Assembly (NCBI RefSeq): GCF_000006565.2
Contig: NC_031480.1
Span: forward strand, 6,627,170 to 6,691,169
Source: Toxoplasma gondii ME49
Taxonomy: Eukaryota > Apicomplexa > Conoidasida > Eucoccidiorida > Sarcocystidae
Direction: 5' to 3'
Length of the DNA stretch: 64,000 nucleotides
Shown: piece after piece, positions 11,401 to 24,386 of the stretch
How the letters are laid out: each line of letters begins with the position of its first letter
Position numbering within the stretch: position 1 is the first letter of the stretch
The notes under the pieces: model-generated
Databases searched by the model: none
The model's input: only the letters and a program-made list of their open reading frames with translations
What the model was told of the DNA's origin: nothing
Made by a program: the position numbers and the translations under genes

Positions 11401-14400
11401 GCTCTTCGCCTTCTGTCTCCACTCTGGGGGGCAACGCTGCGCCTGTCTCTGAGGCCTCTCAGGCGACTCCCCCGCAGATGTCTGAAGGCGACGAAGAGAC
11501 GGCAGGAGAGGCGAGAGGACATTCGCAGCGAGGAGTGAGAGGGGAGCTTCTGGATGAGGCTGCGGACCCGACAGAAGGAGCGAGGGAAGGCGAGAACGGT
11601 GGAAAGAAAGAATGCGCAAACGAGAATGGCGCTGCCGAGCTGCAGGCGGATCGAGGAAAAGATGCAAACGAACCGGCGCCGGTCGACAGCGCAGACGTCG
11701 AATCGGTCTTGGAGAACCTCCGACGCATGCACTTTGATCGCGTTGACCTCGCCGTCTCTTTCTCATCTTTGAAGCCTCCTACCCCGTTCCGGACAGCTAC
11801 CCTTCAACAGGCTGCTTCTCGCCTTCTTGGTTTTTCTCCAGCGACGACGATGCGCGTTGCCCAGGTGCTGTGTTTCGCTGTCCTCTCTTTGCGAGCGCTC
11901 CTGCGCTGCTCTGGCTTCTCTGTAGCCGTCCTAACGTCTCTGCTCTCTTCTTGCTCTCTTCTTGCTCTCTGGATCCTGTTGGCCGTGCGTCGCGCTTCGA
12001 CATCTGCCGGTTCTGTCCGACATGGTCACTCTGTCTCCCGGCCTTTTGTTCTTTGTCTTGGATTTGCTGTCTTTCTCCGTTGTTGTTTTTCACTCTCTTT
12101 CCCCGTCTGCTGAGCAGATCGCTGTCCTTTGTGATTTTACTCTTCTCGCCAGCGTGAGGCGCGGGTGTTCACCCTGTACGGCGTTTTGCTTCCGCTTGTT
12201 TTCTCAGCGTTCTTTCTCGCTTTCTCTGTGCGTACGCGCGCGTCTGTGTGTCGTCGTGGAGATGCTCCATCCTGCTGCATTCACCTCATCAATGGTCTTC
12301 CTCGATTTCACACGACAGTCACTCTGGTTGTCTCTCCGGGTGTCACTGCTGTGGAGGCTTGCGATTCAGGTTTCCGTCTCAGTCCTCCTATCCAAGATAA
12401 CTCTGAGTTTACGCGTTTGAGAGAGACATCACATGGAGAGCCTGACACACATGCCTTCACAGCTACCATGCGACGAGTTCAACCGCACGGATCATCATCT
12501 TGTTTGTTCTCAATCGTTTCAAAACAACCGAATGCAGGTCGTGACGGGCGACACACAACTTCTTCTTCTTGGTTTGTTCCTTGTCTTGCGTTTTTCCTAG
12601 ACTCTCTATGAAGGCGTCGAAGGTCTGGGAGGTCTAATCACGTACATGCGCACAGACAGCTCGACTGTCTCTGCCGCGGCTCGTGAGGAGATTCGTCGTT
12701 TCGTTGCGTCTTCCTTCTCGCCGTCGATGCTTGCCAACGACGAGGCTTCCTCTGGAGAAGGCGAAGCCGAGAAGCAGCGTAACGTCACGAGAAAGAGAAC
12801 GAGGGAAGCTTCTCGCTTTGCTCAAGAGGCACACGAGGCCATTCGACCAACGAGCATCGAGTGCGTGTCTCAGCCTGCTTTTCCGGCTGACGTTTCTTCA
12901 TTTGTGGGGGCGATACACTCTCTCCAGCTTCTTCCTCACTCGTCTCTGTCTCGTTTTTTCGTTCTTGGGGTCTGTCATCCTTTCAACTCAGGCAACTCGC
13001 ATGCCCAATTGTCGCGCGTTTGCTGACATGTGCAAGAAATATGTTCCCGTTGTTCTTTCCCTGGCTGTTTGTTGCATGTCCTCGCGTTTCTCTCTCGACT
13101 TTCGCATTCCTGTTTTTTGTCACGGCTCTCTCTTTCCCCATCTTCTCGTCTTCCTGCATCTGTCTGGACCATCTCGTCGCCTCTTCTCCACCTTCTGCAA
13201 CTGCCGCCGCATGGGCATGTCGTCCCCGGAAATGCAGGGAGCGTTTCTTCCTCGCCACTCCGCTCTGCGTCTGCGTTCTGCTCCTTGAGCTCGCCGGGCG
13301 TCTTCCATTCACTCTGTTCCCTTCCTTCTGCCTGGCGCTGTTTCGGTCTCTCTCCCGTTCTCCCCGGTCTCCGCCACGGAGACCGCGAAAGTCAACGAGG
13401 CCTTCAGAGTGTCTGAAGAGTCCGACTGGATGTCCTTTTACAGCGCACAATCGCCAGAGGCCATGGTGGCGTCGACGTTTGTCTTTTTGTGTCAGTCAAA
13501 CAGAGTGCAGCGGTGGACGTCCTTCCGTCAAAGCCGGTGATTCGTTCGTATGTGGATCCCCCTTATGAATCGACAATGACTCGCTTCTTCTTTGCCAATC
13601 GCTCTTCTCGCTGTGTCAACCGCTGCTGTGCTCCCTGCCACAGGCTCCATCCCGAGACCCTCCGCCAGCGCCTGGCCGCCGGCCTGTCTCCTCGCCTGGC
13701 CGGCGACCCCACAAAGAACATGGCGGCCGGCTCTGGAGAGCGAGAGGCACACGAAGGAGCGCAATCTGAAGACCTCAAAAAGACGCGAGACATGGCAAAA
13801 GGGGCTGGCCTGAACGCTGCACTCGTCGCCGTCTACGATCTCATTTGGAGGCGGACCCTGGCCTCGGAAATGGCTCCCGCCCTCCGTCAGGCGCTGAAAA
13901 TTTCGCTGGTGGCCTCGGCGGCGCACGGGCACTCTGTGGCGGAGACATCACACGCGAGAGACGAAGACGCGGAGACATCCAGAGGCCAGTTGCGCGGCAC
14001 CGACCGCGAAATGTCTTCGCCGGACTGCACAGGAGAGAACATCCAGACGGCGCAAGACGAGGACATGAAGGAGGAGGAGAAGGGGAACGGCCTCGCGGCG
14101 AGAGGGACGGTGGCGGCCCAGGGAAGCGAAGGCGAGACACACCTTGAGGCGGAGACTCGGCGAACCATCTTCGATGGATTTCTGAGCGTTTATGCGTTCG
14201 GCGCCACTGCGCGAGAGCGCATGCAGAATGCAGAATCAGAGGAAGCGCAAGAAGAAGAAACGGAGGCGGAAGACGCAGGCCACAGCGAAACAGCTGAACC
14301 GGCATCGTCGCCCGCGGAACTCTTCGCCTTCTTCGACGCCTATCCCCCAGCTGCTGCCGTTGTGAATCGAGGCTTCCAGTTGTCCCGCTCCTCGATTTCC

Positions 14401-15849
14401 TTCTCTCTCGCCTCTTCCTCTCCACTGTCTTTTTCGCCGTCGTTGGGTTCACATGCCTCCGCATGCACTGGGTCACTGCGACGCACTGCCTCCCCCAGCA
14501 GTCCACTCAAGTCTGCTCCGTCTTCTCCTTCTTCCGCTCTGGACTCGTCGCCACCTGCTTCTCCTGCTTCGCTTCTGCCTTCTTCACCCGCGTCTTTTGC
14601 CTCTTCGTCGCCTCCGTGTTCACCTCTTACTTCTTCCTTTCCTCCGCATCCGCAGGGTCTCGCCCCGCGTATCTCGGATTTGCGTTTCTATGTTGCGCAT
14701 CGGTGCACTCGGCCTCCGCCGCGTTTCTCGGAAGCGTCCCTGATCAACACCCTGGAGCGTCTGGGGATCGGTAGGCCTTCGACGTACGCCGCGGTTCTCG
14801 CGGCGCTCTGTGACCGGCTGTACGTCTATCCTACGACTCCGAAGAAGAAATCGTCGTCTCCCCTTTCCTTCGCTGCGTCTTCCCCTCCGCCGGCCGCGCC
14901 TTCTTCCTCTCGGTCTCCAGCTTCTTCAGACATGCGCATGTCGCCGTCTCTCCGCAGAGGCCGCCTTGCCCCTTCGCCTCGCGGGCGCCTCGTCGCCGCG
15001 TTTCTCGACGCCGCCGTTCCTGACTTTGTCAACGCGCGCTTCACTGCCAGTTTGGAGGAATCTCTGGACGCCATCGCCGCGGGCAGAGACGACTGGGTCC
15101 GAGTTGTCCATGCATTCTGGAACGACCTCCAAGCCAAAATTGCCGCAGCCGAGAAGCTTCACCCGAAGGCCGTGCGAGACGCCCTCGAGCACTCCTTGGC
15201 CGGGATGATCTTCGGAGACAGCATGCCGACACAGGCGTCAGAGGAGACAGATGAAAAGGAGACAGAAGCGACGGCCGGGGAGACGAACGCAGAGACCGGG
15301 CGCGGAGCTGAGAAGGCGAGAAGCCGAGCCACGGAGGCGAGCGCGAAACGAGGTACCGACGGTGTGGGGTGCGAATCGAGGGAAACAGAAGGCGCGCGAG
15401 GAACAGCCGGAACAGCGCGAAACACGAACAGTACGAAAACTCCGAAATGTAATTCTGATGGCCAAGCAACCGATCAACCTCCCGCGTTCCTCGACAGTAA
15501 AACAGAGCTCTCTTTTCTCTCTGATTTTTCGCCTTCCTCTTCGTCTTCCTCTGTTCCTGCTGCCTCTGCCTCCCCTTCGGCGCCTGTTGCTCCTCATTCC
15601 TCTGTTTCTTCTTCTTCGGTGGGACCTCTTTCGTCTTTATCGAGGTCGTCGTTTACGCCGCCACTGTGTCCCTCGTGCGGCGAAGGCGTACTGAAGCTGC
15701 GGATACACTCGCGAGGCATCTTCGTCGGATGCAGCGCGTACCCCAGGTGTACGTACACCCAGTCCGTGCCGCCTCCGCAGAAGCGAGCAAATGGCGAAGA
15801 CAGTTCCGCCGTCAATGCTCCTTCCTCTCCCAAGGAGGCTGACGGATGA
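6732..15849 (+). CDS. Type IA (bacterial-type) DNA topoisomerase I, probably apicoplast-targeted
   Basis: Relaxes negatively supercoiled DNA by cutting one strand through a 5'-phosphotyrosine. Six exons: 6732-8376, 9042-9862, 10352-10783, 11292-11864, 12601-12860 and 13644-15849. All have GT-AG introns with matching phases; 1978 residues. Residues 1-45 are polar, about 46-72 hydrophobic (signal-like), then a long Ser/Arg-rich stretch, as in apicoplast leaders. Catalytic parts: TOPRIM start V-E-S-P-A-K-A-K (Glu near 513), D-P-D-R-E-G-E near 653, S-A-G-R-V-Q-S after 840, and the active-site block G-L-I-T-Y-M-R-T-D-S with Tyr 1172. Domain-IV signature G-I-G-R-P-S-T-Y follows, and near 1919 a four-cysteine zinc finger (C-P-S-C ... 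G-C-S-A-Y-P-R-C). It is about twice the bacterial length because acidic or Ser-rich inserts separate the conserved blocks. The start is the first ATG in the open frame; another upstream exon is possible. Confidence 0.9.
8434..8529 (+). repeat. GA-rich polypurine tract in topoisomerase intron 1
   Basis: About 95 nearly pure purine bases built from GAGAGAAA-type units lie just downstream of the first splice donor. Together with the pyrimidine repeat at 8915-9041, intron 1 carries opposite strand asymmetry at its two ends. Confidence 0.8.
8915..9041 (+). repeat. 14-bp tandem repeat forming the intron-1 3' splice region
   Basis: Nine units of CTTTCTGAGCTTTT, with CTGAG recurring exactly every 14 bases (8922, 8936, 8950, 8964, 8978, 8992, 9006, 9020, 9034). 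The last unit is altered to CTGAGCAG and supplies the acceptor for exon 2 at 9042, so the repeat itself is the polypyrimidine tract. Confidence 0.9.
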
Positions 15850-16098
15850 GCTTTCTCTACTCCTCTGTCTAGGAAGTTCATCGAAGTAGAAAGGGGAACG
15901 CCGTCTCATTTGAGAGCTCTGCTGCTGACGCAAAAGTGAAGTGTCTTGTCTTGGTGGAACATCCAAGTGCGAGCAGCGCGAGAAAGCTGAAAAACATGCT
16001 CTCCAAAAACGTCTTCAACTGTGAGAGTTGAGGCACACACCTCTCCTTTCTTCACACTGTTGACACCCCGAACGAAAGAGAGTCATCAATCCCTCTTC

Positions 16099-16115
16099 AT
16101 ATATGTATATATATG

Positions 16116-16149
<34 letters not shown>

Positions 16150-16162
16150 GATAGATAGATAC
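16099..16162. repeat. Compound (TA)n/(CT)n/(GATA)n microsatellite
   Basis: TA, CT and GATA runs follow each other within 64 bases in the 3' intergenic DNA. Confidence 0.9.
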
Positions 16163-16337
16163 ATGAAATTGTTTATATCTGAATTCCTGAATGGATTGGT
16201 AATTGCATGTGGCTTTACTTGTTTGGTTGAGCATGATGCTCGTGTATTCACAGGTTGTCTTGAAACGTTTTCCTGAACAGAAACTGTGAGGACATCTAAC
16301 CTTTGCCTCGCTGTAAGCCCGTCCCCTCACAGGTATG

Positions 16338-16376
16338 ATATACATAGATATATATATATATATATATGTATATATG
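16338..16376. repeat. (TA)n microsatellite
   Basis: TA-rich run with a few interruptions. Confidence 0.85.
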
Positions 16377-17837
16377 GTGTGATAAACACATGCTGCTTGT
16401 CGGGATGAAGATCCGTGTGACGACGTCAGTGGACTCCTAGAGGGCTGTAATCTCCTTTGACTAAATCCTCACACTGGCCCTTCTTTGTCCTAAATACAGA
16501 TATACATATATATATATATATGTTTACTTGAATTTCTGCAAATCTTTTACTTGAATCCACACGGTTCTGGCAACCCTGCCTGCAGGTGTCAATACCGCGC
16601 CTAACGTTGTCTGTGAGCCTCAAGGCTGGATATGGTCTGTGTCTGTGAGGGAAGTCGAACAGCTTTCAGCTGGGGATTTCTTCTCTCCGTCTCGGTCCTC
16701 TCCTCTCGAGAGTCGGTGAATTCGAGCCAGTGTGTTTCAAAAACGAGACAAGTTTCTGGACAACGCCCCGGGCGTTCTCCGGCAACGACAAGCTCCAGTT
16801 TTCCTTTTTCTCTTTTGTCAATGGGCTTGATCTGCACTCCTTCCGAACTAATCTGTTCTTCCCACTGAGCGTCTACGCAGATCTTGCGCAGAGACGCATG
16901 CAGTCGAACGCACTTCGCTGCAGATCACGAAAGCTGCGTCGAAGAAATGTGAGTGAGAGAGACGGACGTCTCCAAATGGTCACTCACATCATAGGTACGT
17001 GAGCAGGGGCAGGTAGCCACCGCTGGTAAACCTAAACACACACTCTGGCTACGGAGCTGCGCATGCATAGGTGCCAGTGAGCAAAGGAATAACGGCCAAG
17101 GCTGCAACAGGCCGGTCCCTCTCAAGCAGGCAGAGAGGACGACGCATGCGCGCGAGAGAGCGCAGGTTTCCACGGACTATCAAAGTCAGTGAACCGTGGT
17201 AGCGAACCGAGGCGAGCTCGAGTTGCGAAGGCGCATGCACCCCCGACGGCTTGAAAAGAACGGAGAAAAAACAGGGAAACGGCGTCGACAAAAAAGAATG
17301 AAAGGAACGCGCAACTCATCTGAACCTGCGTCCACCACCACACAGACGGCGAAACAACGACGCGAAAAGCAGGACAAAGCTGAGAAACAAAGGGTGAAAA
17401 AGTGAAAATCTATAATTGTATAAAGTTTTATGTTTGCACACCAAGGCAGGCGTCTGTCGACAGCTGTGTCCCTAGACCGAGAAATCTTCTCTCTCTGGCC
17501 TTTCCATCGTCTGGGGTGGAGTGGAGAGACTCTTTTCTTTCCTGTGCGCATCTCTTCTCTACTTCGCGGCCCTTTCACTTCTGCGACTCTGAAAAAAGAA
17601 TCACGCTTGAAGCCGCGCCCCAGGGAAGGCGAGAACCCAGCAGAGAGACGAGCAACCGTGAAACGAAACTACCAAGAAGAGATGGAAAAGAAAAGACAAA
17701 AAGCCGAAGAAGACAAGACGCGCGAAGAGTCGAAACAGACGGAGGCGAGACGCTTGCAGGGACGACGGAGAAGCGGATTGGTGTGCACGTGGAAGAAAAA
17801 GGGGAGACAGCAAGCAGAGAGCATATCGAAAACAAGC

Positions 17838-17846
17838 ATATATATA

Positions 17847-17877
<31 letters not shown>

Positions 17878-17888
17878 AGATATATAGA
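17838..17888. repeat. (TA)n-(GATATA)n microsatellite
   Basis: A TA run passes into a GATATA hexamer repeat, about 170 bp beyond the dynein chain stop codon. Confidence 0.9.
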
Positions 17889-18053
17889 TTTATCCGTAGC
17901 TATATTCATATAAACATGTATGCATGAATTTACAAGTTACGCCTTGAAAGAATTGCCGAGGGGAGAGAAGGGAGGCCGAGCAAGGGGAGGGAAACGCGAG
18001 GGCGACCAGGAAGGTGAAAGTATGTGAACAGGAAATGAAAAAAGAATTACGAA

Positions 18054-21000
18054 CTACTCGGTGAACTCCATCGAGATGTCGTTCGCAATGTCCACGTTAG
18101 AGGGCGCGTTGTCTCTGCAAAGAGAAAGGAGTTGGGAGTCGAAAATGTCACATCAACGGCGAGAAGACACAGGGGAAGGGCAGAAGAAAGGCACTGGACA
18201 TCGGCGACAGACGGAACGAGAGCAGCGGCAGCAGAGAAGCGTGAGTTCAAGTGGAGAACTCCAGACGGCAGGCAAGAACGAAGACACGATAGGGCAAGAA
18301 GACGAAGACAAGTCGACACGACAGACAGCAGAAAGGTCTGTGCCAGCAGACGAGAGCGGCGGGAGAAAAACGAAGCAGGAGAACAAGGCGAAGGCGAAGA
18401 AGAGGGTGGAGAGAGAGGAAACCAAGAGAGGGAAGGGAGAAACGCGAGATGAAATCAATGGAAGATAGACGCGTTTCTTTCTTCGAAAGGAGAGACTCTT
18501 CTCTCAACACACACATAGACACGTACGGTTTCGCCTCTTCGATTTGTCTCTCGAAATTTGCAGCTTCGTCTCCTCGCAGCTGAAGCAGCTGCAAGCATGG
18601 AAAGAAGACGAGGGAAAGGCGGCGCATCATCCGCATGTCAACTCTGCGTGAAGAACCACGAACCGCACTTGATTGCCGCAGCAGCGTCGAAACCTCGGCT
18701 GATTCTAGAAGCAAGAGAAATCGTGAAGACGGAGACAGGGCGCGAGGGAGAAAGAAAACGAAAGAGAAGTCTGGGAAGCAGAACGCGCAGACGCAAAGTC
18801 ACGAAGCGAGAGAAAGGAAATCGGCAAAAAGCAAGAGCAGAAGAACAGGAAAGACGGCTTCCTAGAGCGACAGGGAAGCAGAGAGCAAGCGCGGCCAAGC
18901 AAAGAAATCGGACGCGGTAAACAGACGACGAGAAACGAGAAGAGAAGTCTTTGCTGCGGCCGCAAAAGCAGCCGGGCGGGTCGATGCGGAGAAGAAAGAA
19001 GAACCGCGCCGCACAGCAGCCCACACGTGGAAGAGGCGAGAGGAAAAATCAGACATGCGGGGAGGAAGAAAGGAGACAGAGAAATCTGGAGAAAGAGAAG
19101 AGAGAGCATGCGTAACAACGGACGCAGGGGACAAGCAGGCAGACACGGTAGAGACAGAAGAGCTTGTTGAAAAGGCGAACGACCAGAGACAAAGAGCGAG
19201 CGAAGGCGAAAGGAGTCGGAGACAAGACACACACGCAGAAAGCGAGGAAAGACTTTTTTGAGGAAGCCAAAGAGGACGGACGAAGACGAGAGACACCAGC
19301 GAAGAGGAGAAAACGAGTTGGCGAGATAGATCGCGTGAAAGCTCTTTTGATTTCCATGAACGGAGTTACACATTAGATTATCTTGAAGAGGGAACAGCGA
19401 GAGTGAGAGAGGCAGACAAAATGAGGACGGCGAGGACCACCGGACCCCGACAGACCTCAGGAGAAACAGAGGGAAAGCGAAAGCAACGAGAGAGAACAGA
19501 GAAAAAAACCGGGGAGCAGAAAGAGAAAGACGGACCTCGCTGGCAAGCGCCCACACTTCGACGTTGCCCTTCGCATCTCCAGTGACCATCCGGCGTCCGT
19601 CACTGCTCCAAACGACTTTGTTCTTCGCGACCGGCGGCATCCCGTGCTCTGTTCCGCCGACGCGAATGGCGGGAGTCTGAGGAGAACAGGGAAGAGCAGA
19701 GGCGCGCGTGGACACCGAGAAACCTCAGGGGAAAGCGCAGCTGACGTTTAGCCACCCGACAGGAACAGTGAGAGAGAAAGCGGCAGGCGGAAAGAAGAGG
19801 ACAAGAGAGACAGGGAGGGAAGAAGAGAGCAAAGATCAAGAAGAAGAGAGAGGGGAACACGAAGACGAGTTACCTCCCAGTCGTTCGCGAGGTTCCAGAG
19901 GTCGATGTGACCTTCGCCGTCGACGCAGGAGAAGAGGGCCGGATTTGTCGGGTGCCTAGGAAAGAAGAGAAACGCATTTACATCATGTACCTCTTGCGTT
20001 ATTTCGGTCTCTTTTGCCGACCCACACAGTCCGCAGAAACAACGAAGGGCGGCGACCTCTGCAGAATTGTCTCTGTCGCTGCTTCCCCTTCTTCCTCACC
20101 TTTGCCCCTCTCCTCAGATTTCCTCCCTTCGCATGTCACTCGACACACTGGAAAGAAAGGAGAGGCGATCACGAAAAAAACAAGAAGGGAGAAGAACAGC
20201 AGAGGAAGTACTGAAACGACGATGACGACAGAAAAGAGAAGCAGCGGCTGAAAAGAAAACGGACGAGGAACGGAGATCTCCAGATTTCCTGGAGGCCTGC
20301 CTGAAGTTCTTCTTCTCAGCCTCGTATTCCTTTCACTCGCTGCCTGGAGGCGAGTAGAGAGACGAGCCACGAAGACACTCCACGGAACGAGAGAACAGAA
20401 AAAAAACGACTTGAACAAGGTCGAGAACGAGCGAAACGAGAGGAACCGCGAGAGGAAAAGAAGAGGGGAAACATAGGAACGCCAGCGGCATACCAGGCTG
20501 CGTCGTAGATGTACACCTCGAAGTCGTCGAAGGTTTTTAGAGGCTGCGCAAAGGACCGCTGAAGGGACATCAGAAAAGAAGGACGCATCCGCGGACATGC
20601 TCCACGCGGTAAACCAGTCGCGACCGGTTCACACACAGAGACGTCAGCGCCTGTCTAGGCAGAGAATCTGGGCAAATCTGTCGCCAGAGACAGCGCACAA
20701 GAGTCAGGGCGAGAGAGCTACAGACAGATATAAAGAGAGACGTCGAGAGATGCAGATACCCGACGGGAACATGCACAAACAATAAACAGATAAATGGTAG
20801 ACAGGTCAGCATCCGTATATTCATATATATATATATATAAATATATAAAAAAATATATATGCATATGCAGATAAATATGAAGATAAATATATGTATGCAT
20901 TTGTTTCCCGGAAGCCACGAACGCGACAAGAGCAGGAACGCGCGTTTCGACAAATCCAAAGTCAACTTTTTCCGTCTTACTTTTGCGCTCCACAGCTTGA

Positions 21001-21397
21001 CAGTCCAGTCGACAGAAGTGGAGAGAAGAAGGTCTGGGAAACCGCAGAAGGGCACAAACGCGAATATCGAAAGAGCAGAAGCCTCCTTCTCAGTCTACAA
21101 ATGGCATTTACAAATGCATAAGCTTTTACCCAGTTGATGCACGAATACTCTTCAAGTAAATAAGCAAATGCAACTATATAAGCACTTAGTGTTACTCGTG
21201 AAGGCACATGCATGCCTGTGTTTCACGAGGGCGAGTCCCTGCATGCCCACTGCCTCACTACCGGTCTAGAGAAATCGTAGACGCCTTCCGCATCGCCGTG
21301 CAGCTCGTGTACATGAGACGGATCGACAAGAGAAAATGCTGTTAAAGCCAACATGTACTTATCGTTGGGCGTCTAAACTTAGTCACGTCCCCCCACA

Positions 21398-21432
<35 letters not shown>

Positions 21433-21479
21433 ATGAATGCCCGACTATCTGGGTATGCCAGTTTATACATTCGTATGCA

Positions 21480-21515
<36 letters not shown>

Positions 21516-24165
21516 TCGATATGTCAGAATAAGAATGAATGTTTGTATGTTTATGTATCATTTTTACGTCAGGACATAGGATAGAATCGGAGAAGGAAAG
21601 TGACGAGAGGCTTGCCTGTGTAATCTCTCTGTCCCGGCTCTGCAGCAGCGGGATGGAAGTGGAGAGACGTAAGCGCTCCGTTGTGGCTGTCGTACGCGTC
21701 GGTGACTCCAGGCTTGCTGAGAAGAGAAACAGATTTTATCTTGACCAGATCGCATCTAGTAAATTGTTTTCGCCACTGCTGTCGAAGCAAAGAACAACTG
21801 AGAGTCGCACGAGCCGGCAGACGCAGAGAGCGAAGAAACGACGAGGGCGACGGGGAACGAACGGGTGACGGAAGACAAGACGAGAATGAGATGAAGGGGC
21901 GCAAGAAGAGAGACAGACGCAGACGCCAGAAGACAAAGAACAGGGAGGGCAGGGATGCGCGAAGAAGAGAAAAGGAAGGAAGAAGAGACAGAGCGAGAGC
22001 AAAAAAAGACGAAGCATAACGAGGAGAAGAAAGCGAAGGAAGAGAAGGAAGAGAAGAAGCGAAACAAAGGAAGACACAGACGCCAGAGAAGAAGAAAGGC
22101 AAAAGGAGGACAAGGAGTGAAAAAAGAAACCGGAGAACGAAATGAAGAGAAAGAAGGAGGGAAACGAATACAGTGACAGAAAAGGCACAAGAATGGAGAG
22201 AAGAAAAAACCAAGTGTCTCTTCAAGATTCCAGAGAAAAAGGGAAAGATGCCGAGCGACGGACTTTCCATGGATGTTCGCCTTCAGCATGGCGCCGTCTT
22301 CAGTCCCGAGGACGAGAGAGTTCACTTCGTTCTCGGCAAACGCGATGCATTCGACACACACTTCCTTGTTCCCTCGTTTCATATCCAGCGTTTCCTGAAA
22401 AAATTAAAAATGGATCAACAGGCGAGTAGAGAGCGAAGATGGCAGAAGACGCCACAAAAAAGCGTCACTCTTCTTCGAGCAACGGGTCACTTTCTCTTCT
22501 TCGTTCTCCTTGAGCTTCTGTTTTCTCTTCTCCTTTGCCGCTTTTCTTTCTTCTTCTGCCGCTCCGGTTGCTTCACCTCAGCCTCCGATCTCTGTATCCT
22601 CTTCTTCCTTCCTTCTTCTCTCCCCTTGTCTTCCTCGTCTTCTTCCAGCCTCTCTCTTTCTCCACAGAGTCTTCCCCCTCCTCCCCCTTCCCGGTTTGCG
22701 TCCTCTGTCGTTCTTCTGTTCTCCTTCCTCTTCTGTCCGTCGCACTCGGCTTGGGGCTCGTCGGTTTCTTCATCTCTTCTTCCCTTTTCTTTCTGTTTCT
22801 CTTTCCTTTCTTCTTCCTGCGTGACGTCGCTTCTTCAGACTCACCGTTGGAGCGCCGAGCATATGGAGCGACCAGACGCAGAGGCGGCCGTCGGTGTCGA
22901 CGGAGACGAGGTTGTGCGCATTCTTCGTCCCCACGAGTTCGATCGAGTACACCTGAGAGACGCGAGGAAGCGCCGAAACGCAAATGCCAAGGGATCCGCT
23001 ATTCGCGAAAAGCCACAAATGCACTCGCGACAGCTGCGGGGGCGAGCGAACGGACACCGGTGCGGCAGACGCAGAGACGCGCATTCCGTGACATGCATGA
23101 ATTCACCAGGGATAAATAAAAAAAACGTCACAAAAACGTCGCCAAAACGAGCACACACGAACACACAGCGAGCTGCCCGAAGACTGCATGCTGGTCAGTG
23201 AAACGAGACACCCAGTCGACAACCTGAGTCCGGTGCATGCGCCTCTCGCGTACAGACGCCCTCCCTCTGGGTTCCAGGAGACTTACGGGATGCGCATGAC
23301 CGAGACTGCTCAGAGGCGTCCGCAGCACAGGCTTGGACTGAAAAGAAAACGAGCGAGAAAACGAGCGAGAAAACGCGGCATCTTGGAGCGACGCGTGAAG
23401 CCGAAGAGCGCAGAGAAAGGGGAGACGGAAAAGAAGAACCGAAACGAAAGGATACGCGAACCTGCGAGAAGAGGGAATGTGAGAACGAGAAAAAGAGCAG
23501 GGGCGCACAAGCGGAACACACAGGACGGGGACAAGACAGGCTGAAGAAGCAGGCACAAGAAGTCCAAAGGAGCATCGGCAAAGACAGGAAAAGACGCGAC
23601 AACTGAAGAGAGGCTTCTTGACCTCGACTTGACTCAATTCGAACTCTGGAAACGCTCTCCTACTTGTGCGCGAGTATCCCACACGACGATGCTGCCCGCG
23701 TAAGTGCCTCCAATGATCACGGACGGCTGGAAGCAGTCGAAGATCGCACAGCAAACGTGAGACTGAACAAACAGAGCAGAGAAAGAAAAAGGCAAGAGAA
23801 GACTGAAAAAATTCCGAAAAAAAAACTCAGAAGAAACGAAGCACAGCTCGAGGTCAAGCGCAGCACGTGAGAACCAGGACGCATCCTAAAGGAGAAAGAG
23901 CAGCAAAGGTTTCTCTTCAGTGTCAAGACGCAAACGTCTGAATGGCCCTGCACCTTGGACTTGCCAAGGACGGCTTAACAGTTCTCAACAACAAATATCC
24001 CTAGCCTCTTTACATTTCTCCACAGACACAGTTCGACGCATGTGTGAGCAAACAGTCCTCCGTGTATACATGGCAGTGTACGGAGAGATATCCTCATCGA
24101 CATCTACAGACTTGTGAAACTATAAACAAATAGATGCATTCATGTGGCCATCTCCTTGCCTACAA

Positions 24166-24196
<31 letters not shown>

Positions 24197-24345
24197 CATA
24201 TATATATACATTCTGATTGATAGATAGATAGATATAGGCAGAAACAAGAGATATATATAGATATAGATAGAGTAGCACATAGATCAGTAGATAGATCAGT
24301 AGATAGATTGACAGACACTACAGGACTCCCCTCTGAGTCTAGATT

Positions 24346-24386
<41 letters not shown>

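Larger units (their letters stand above)
15850..18053. other. Convergent intergenic region, 3' UTRs and microsatellites
   Basis: Between the stop codons of the topoisomerase (plus) and dynein chain (minus) genes. I see no gene: frames are short and composition is non-coding. It holds TA-rich microsatellites at 16099-16162, 16338-16376, about 16500-16521 and 17838-17888. Confidence 0.6.
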
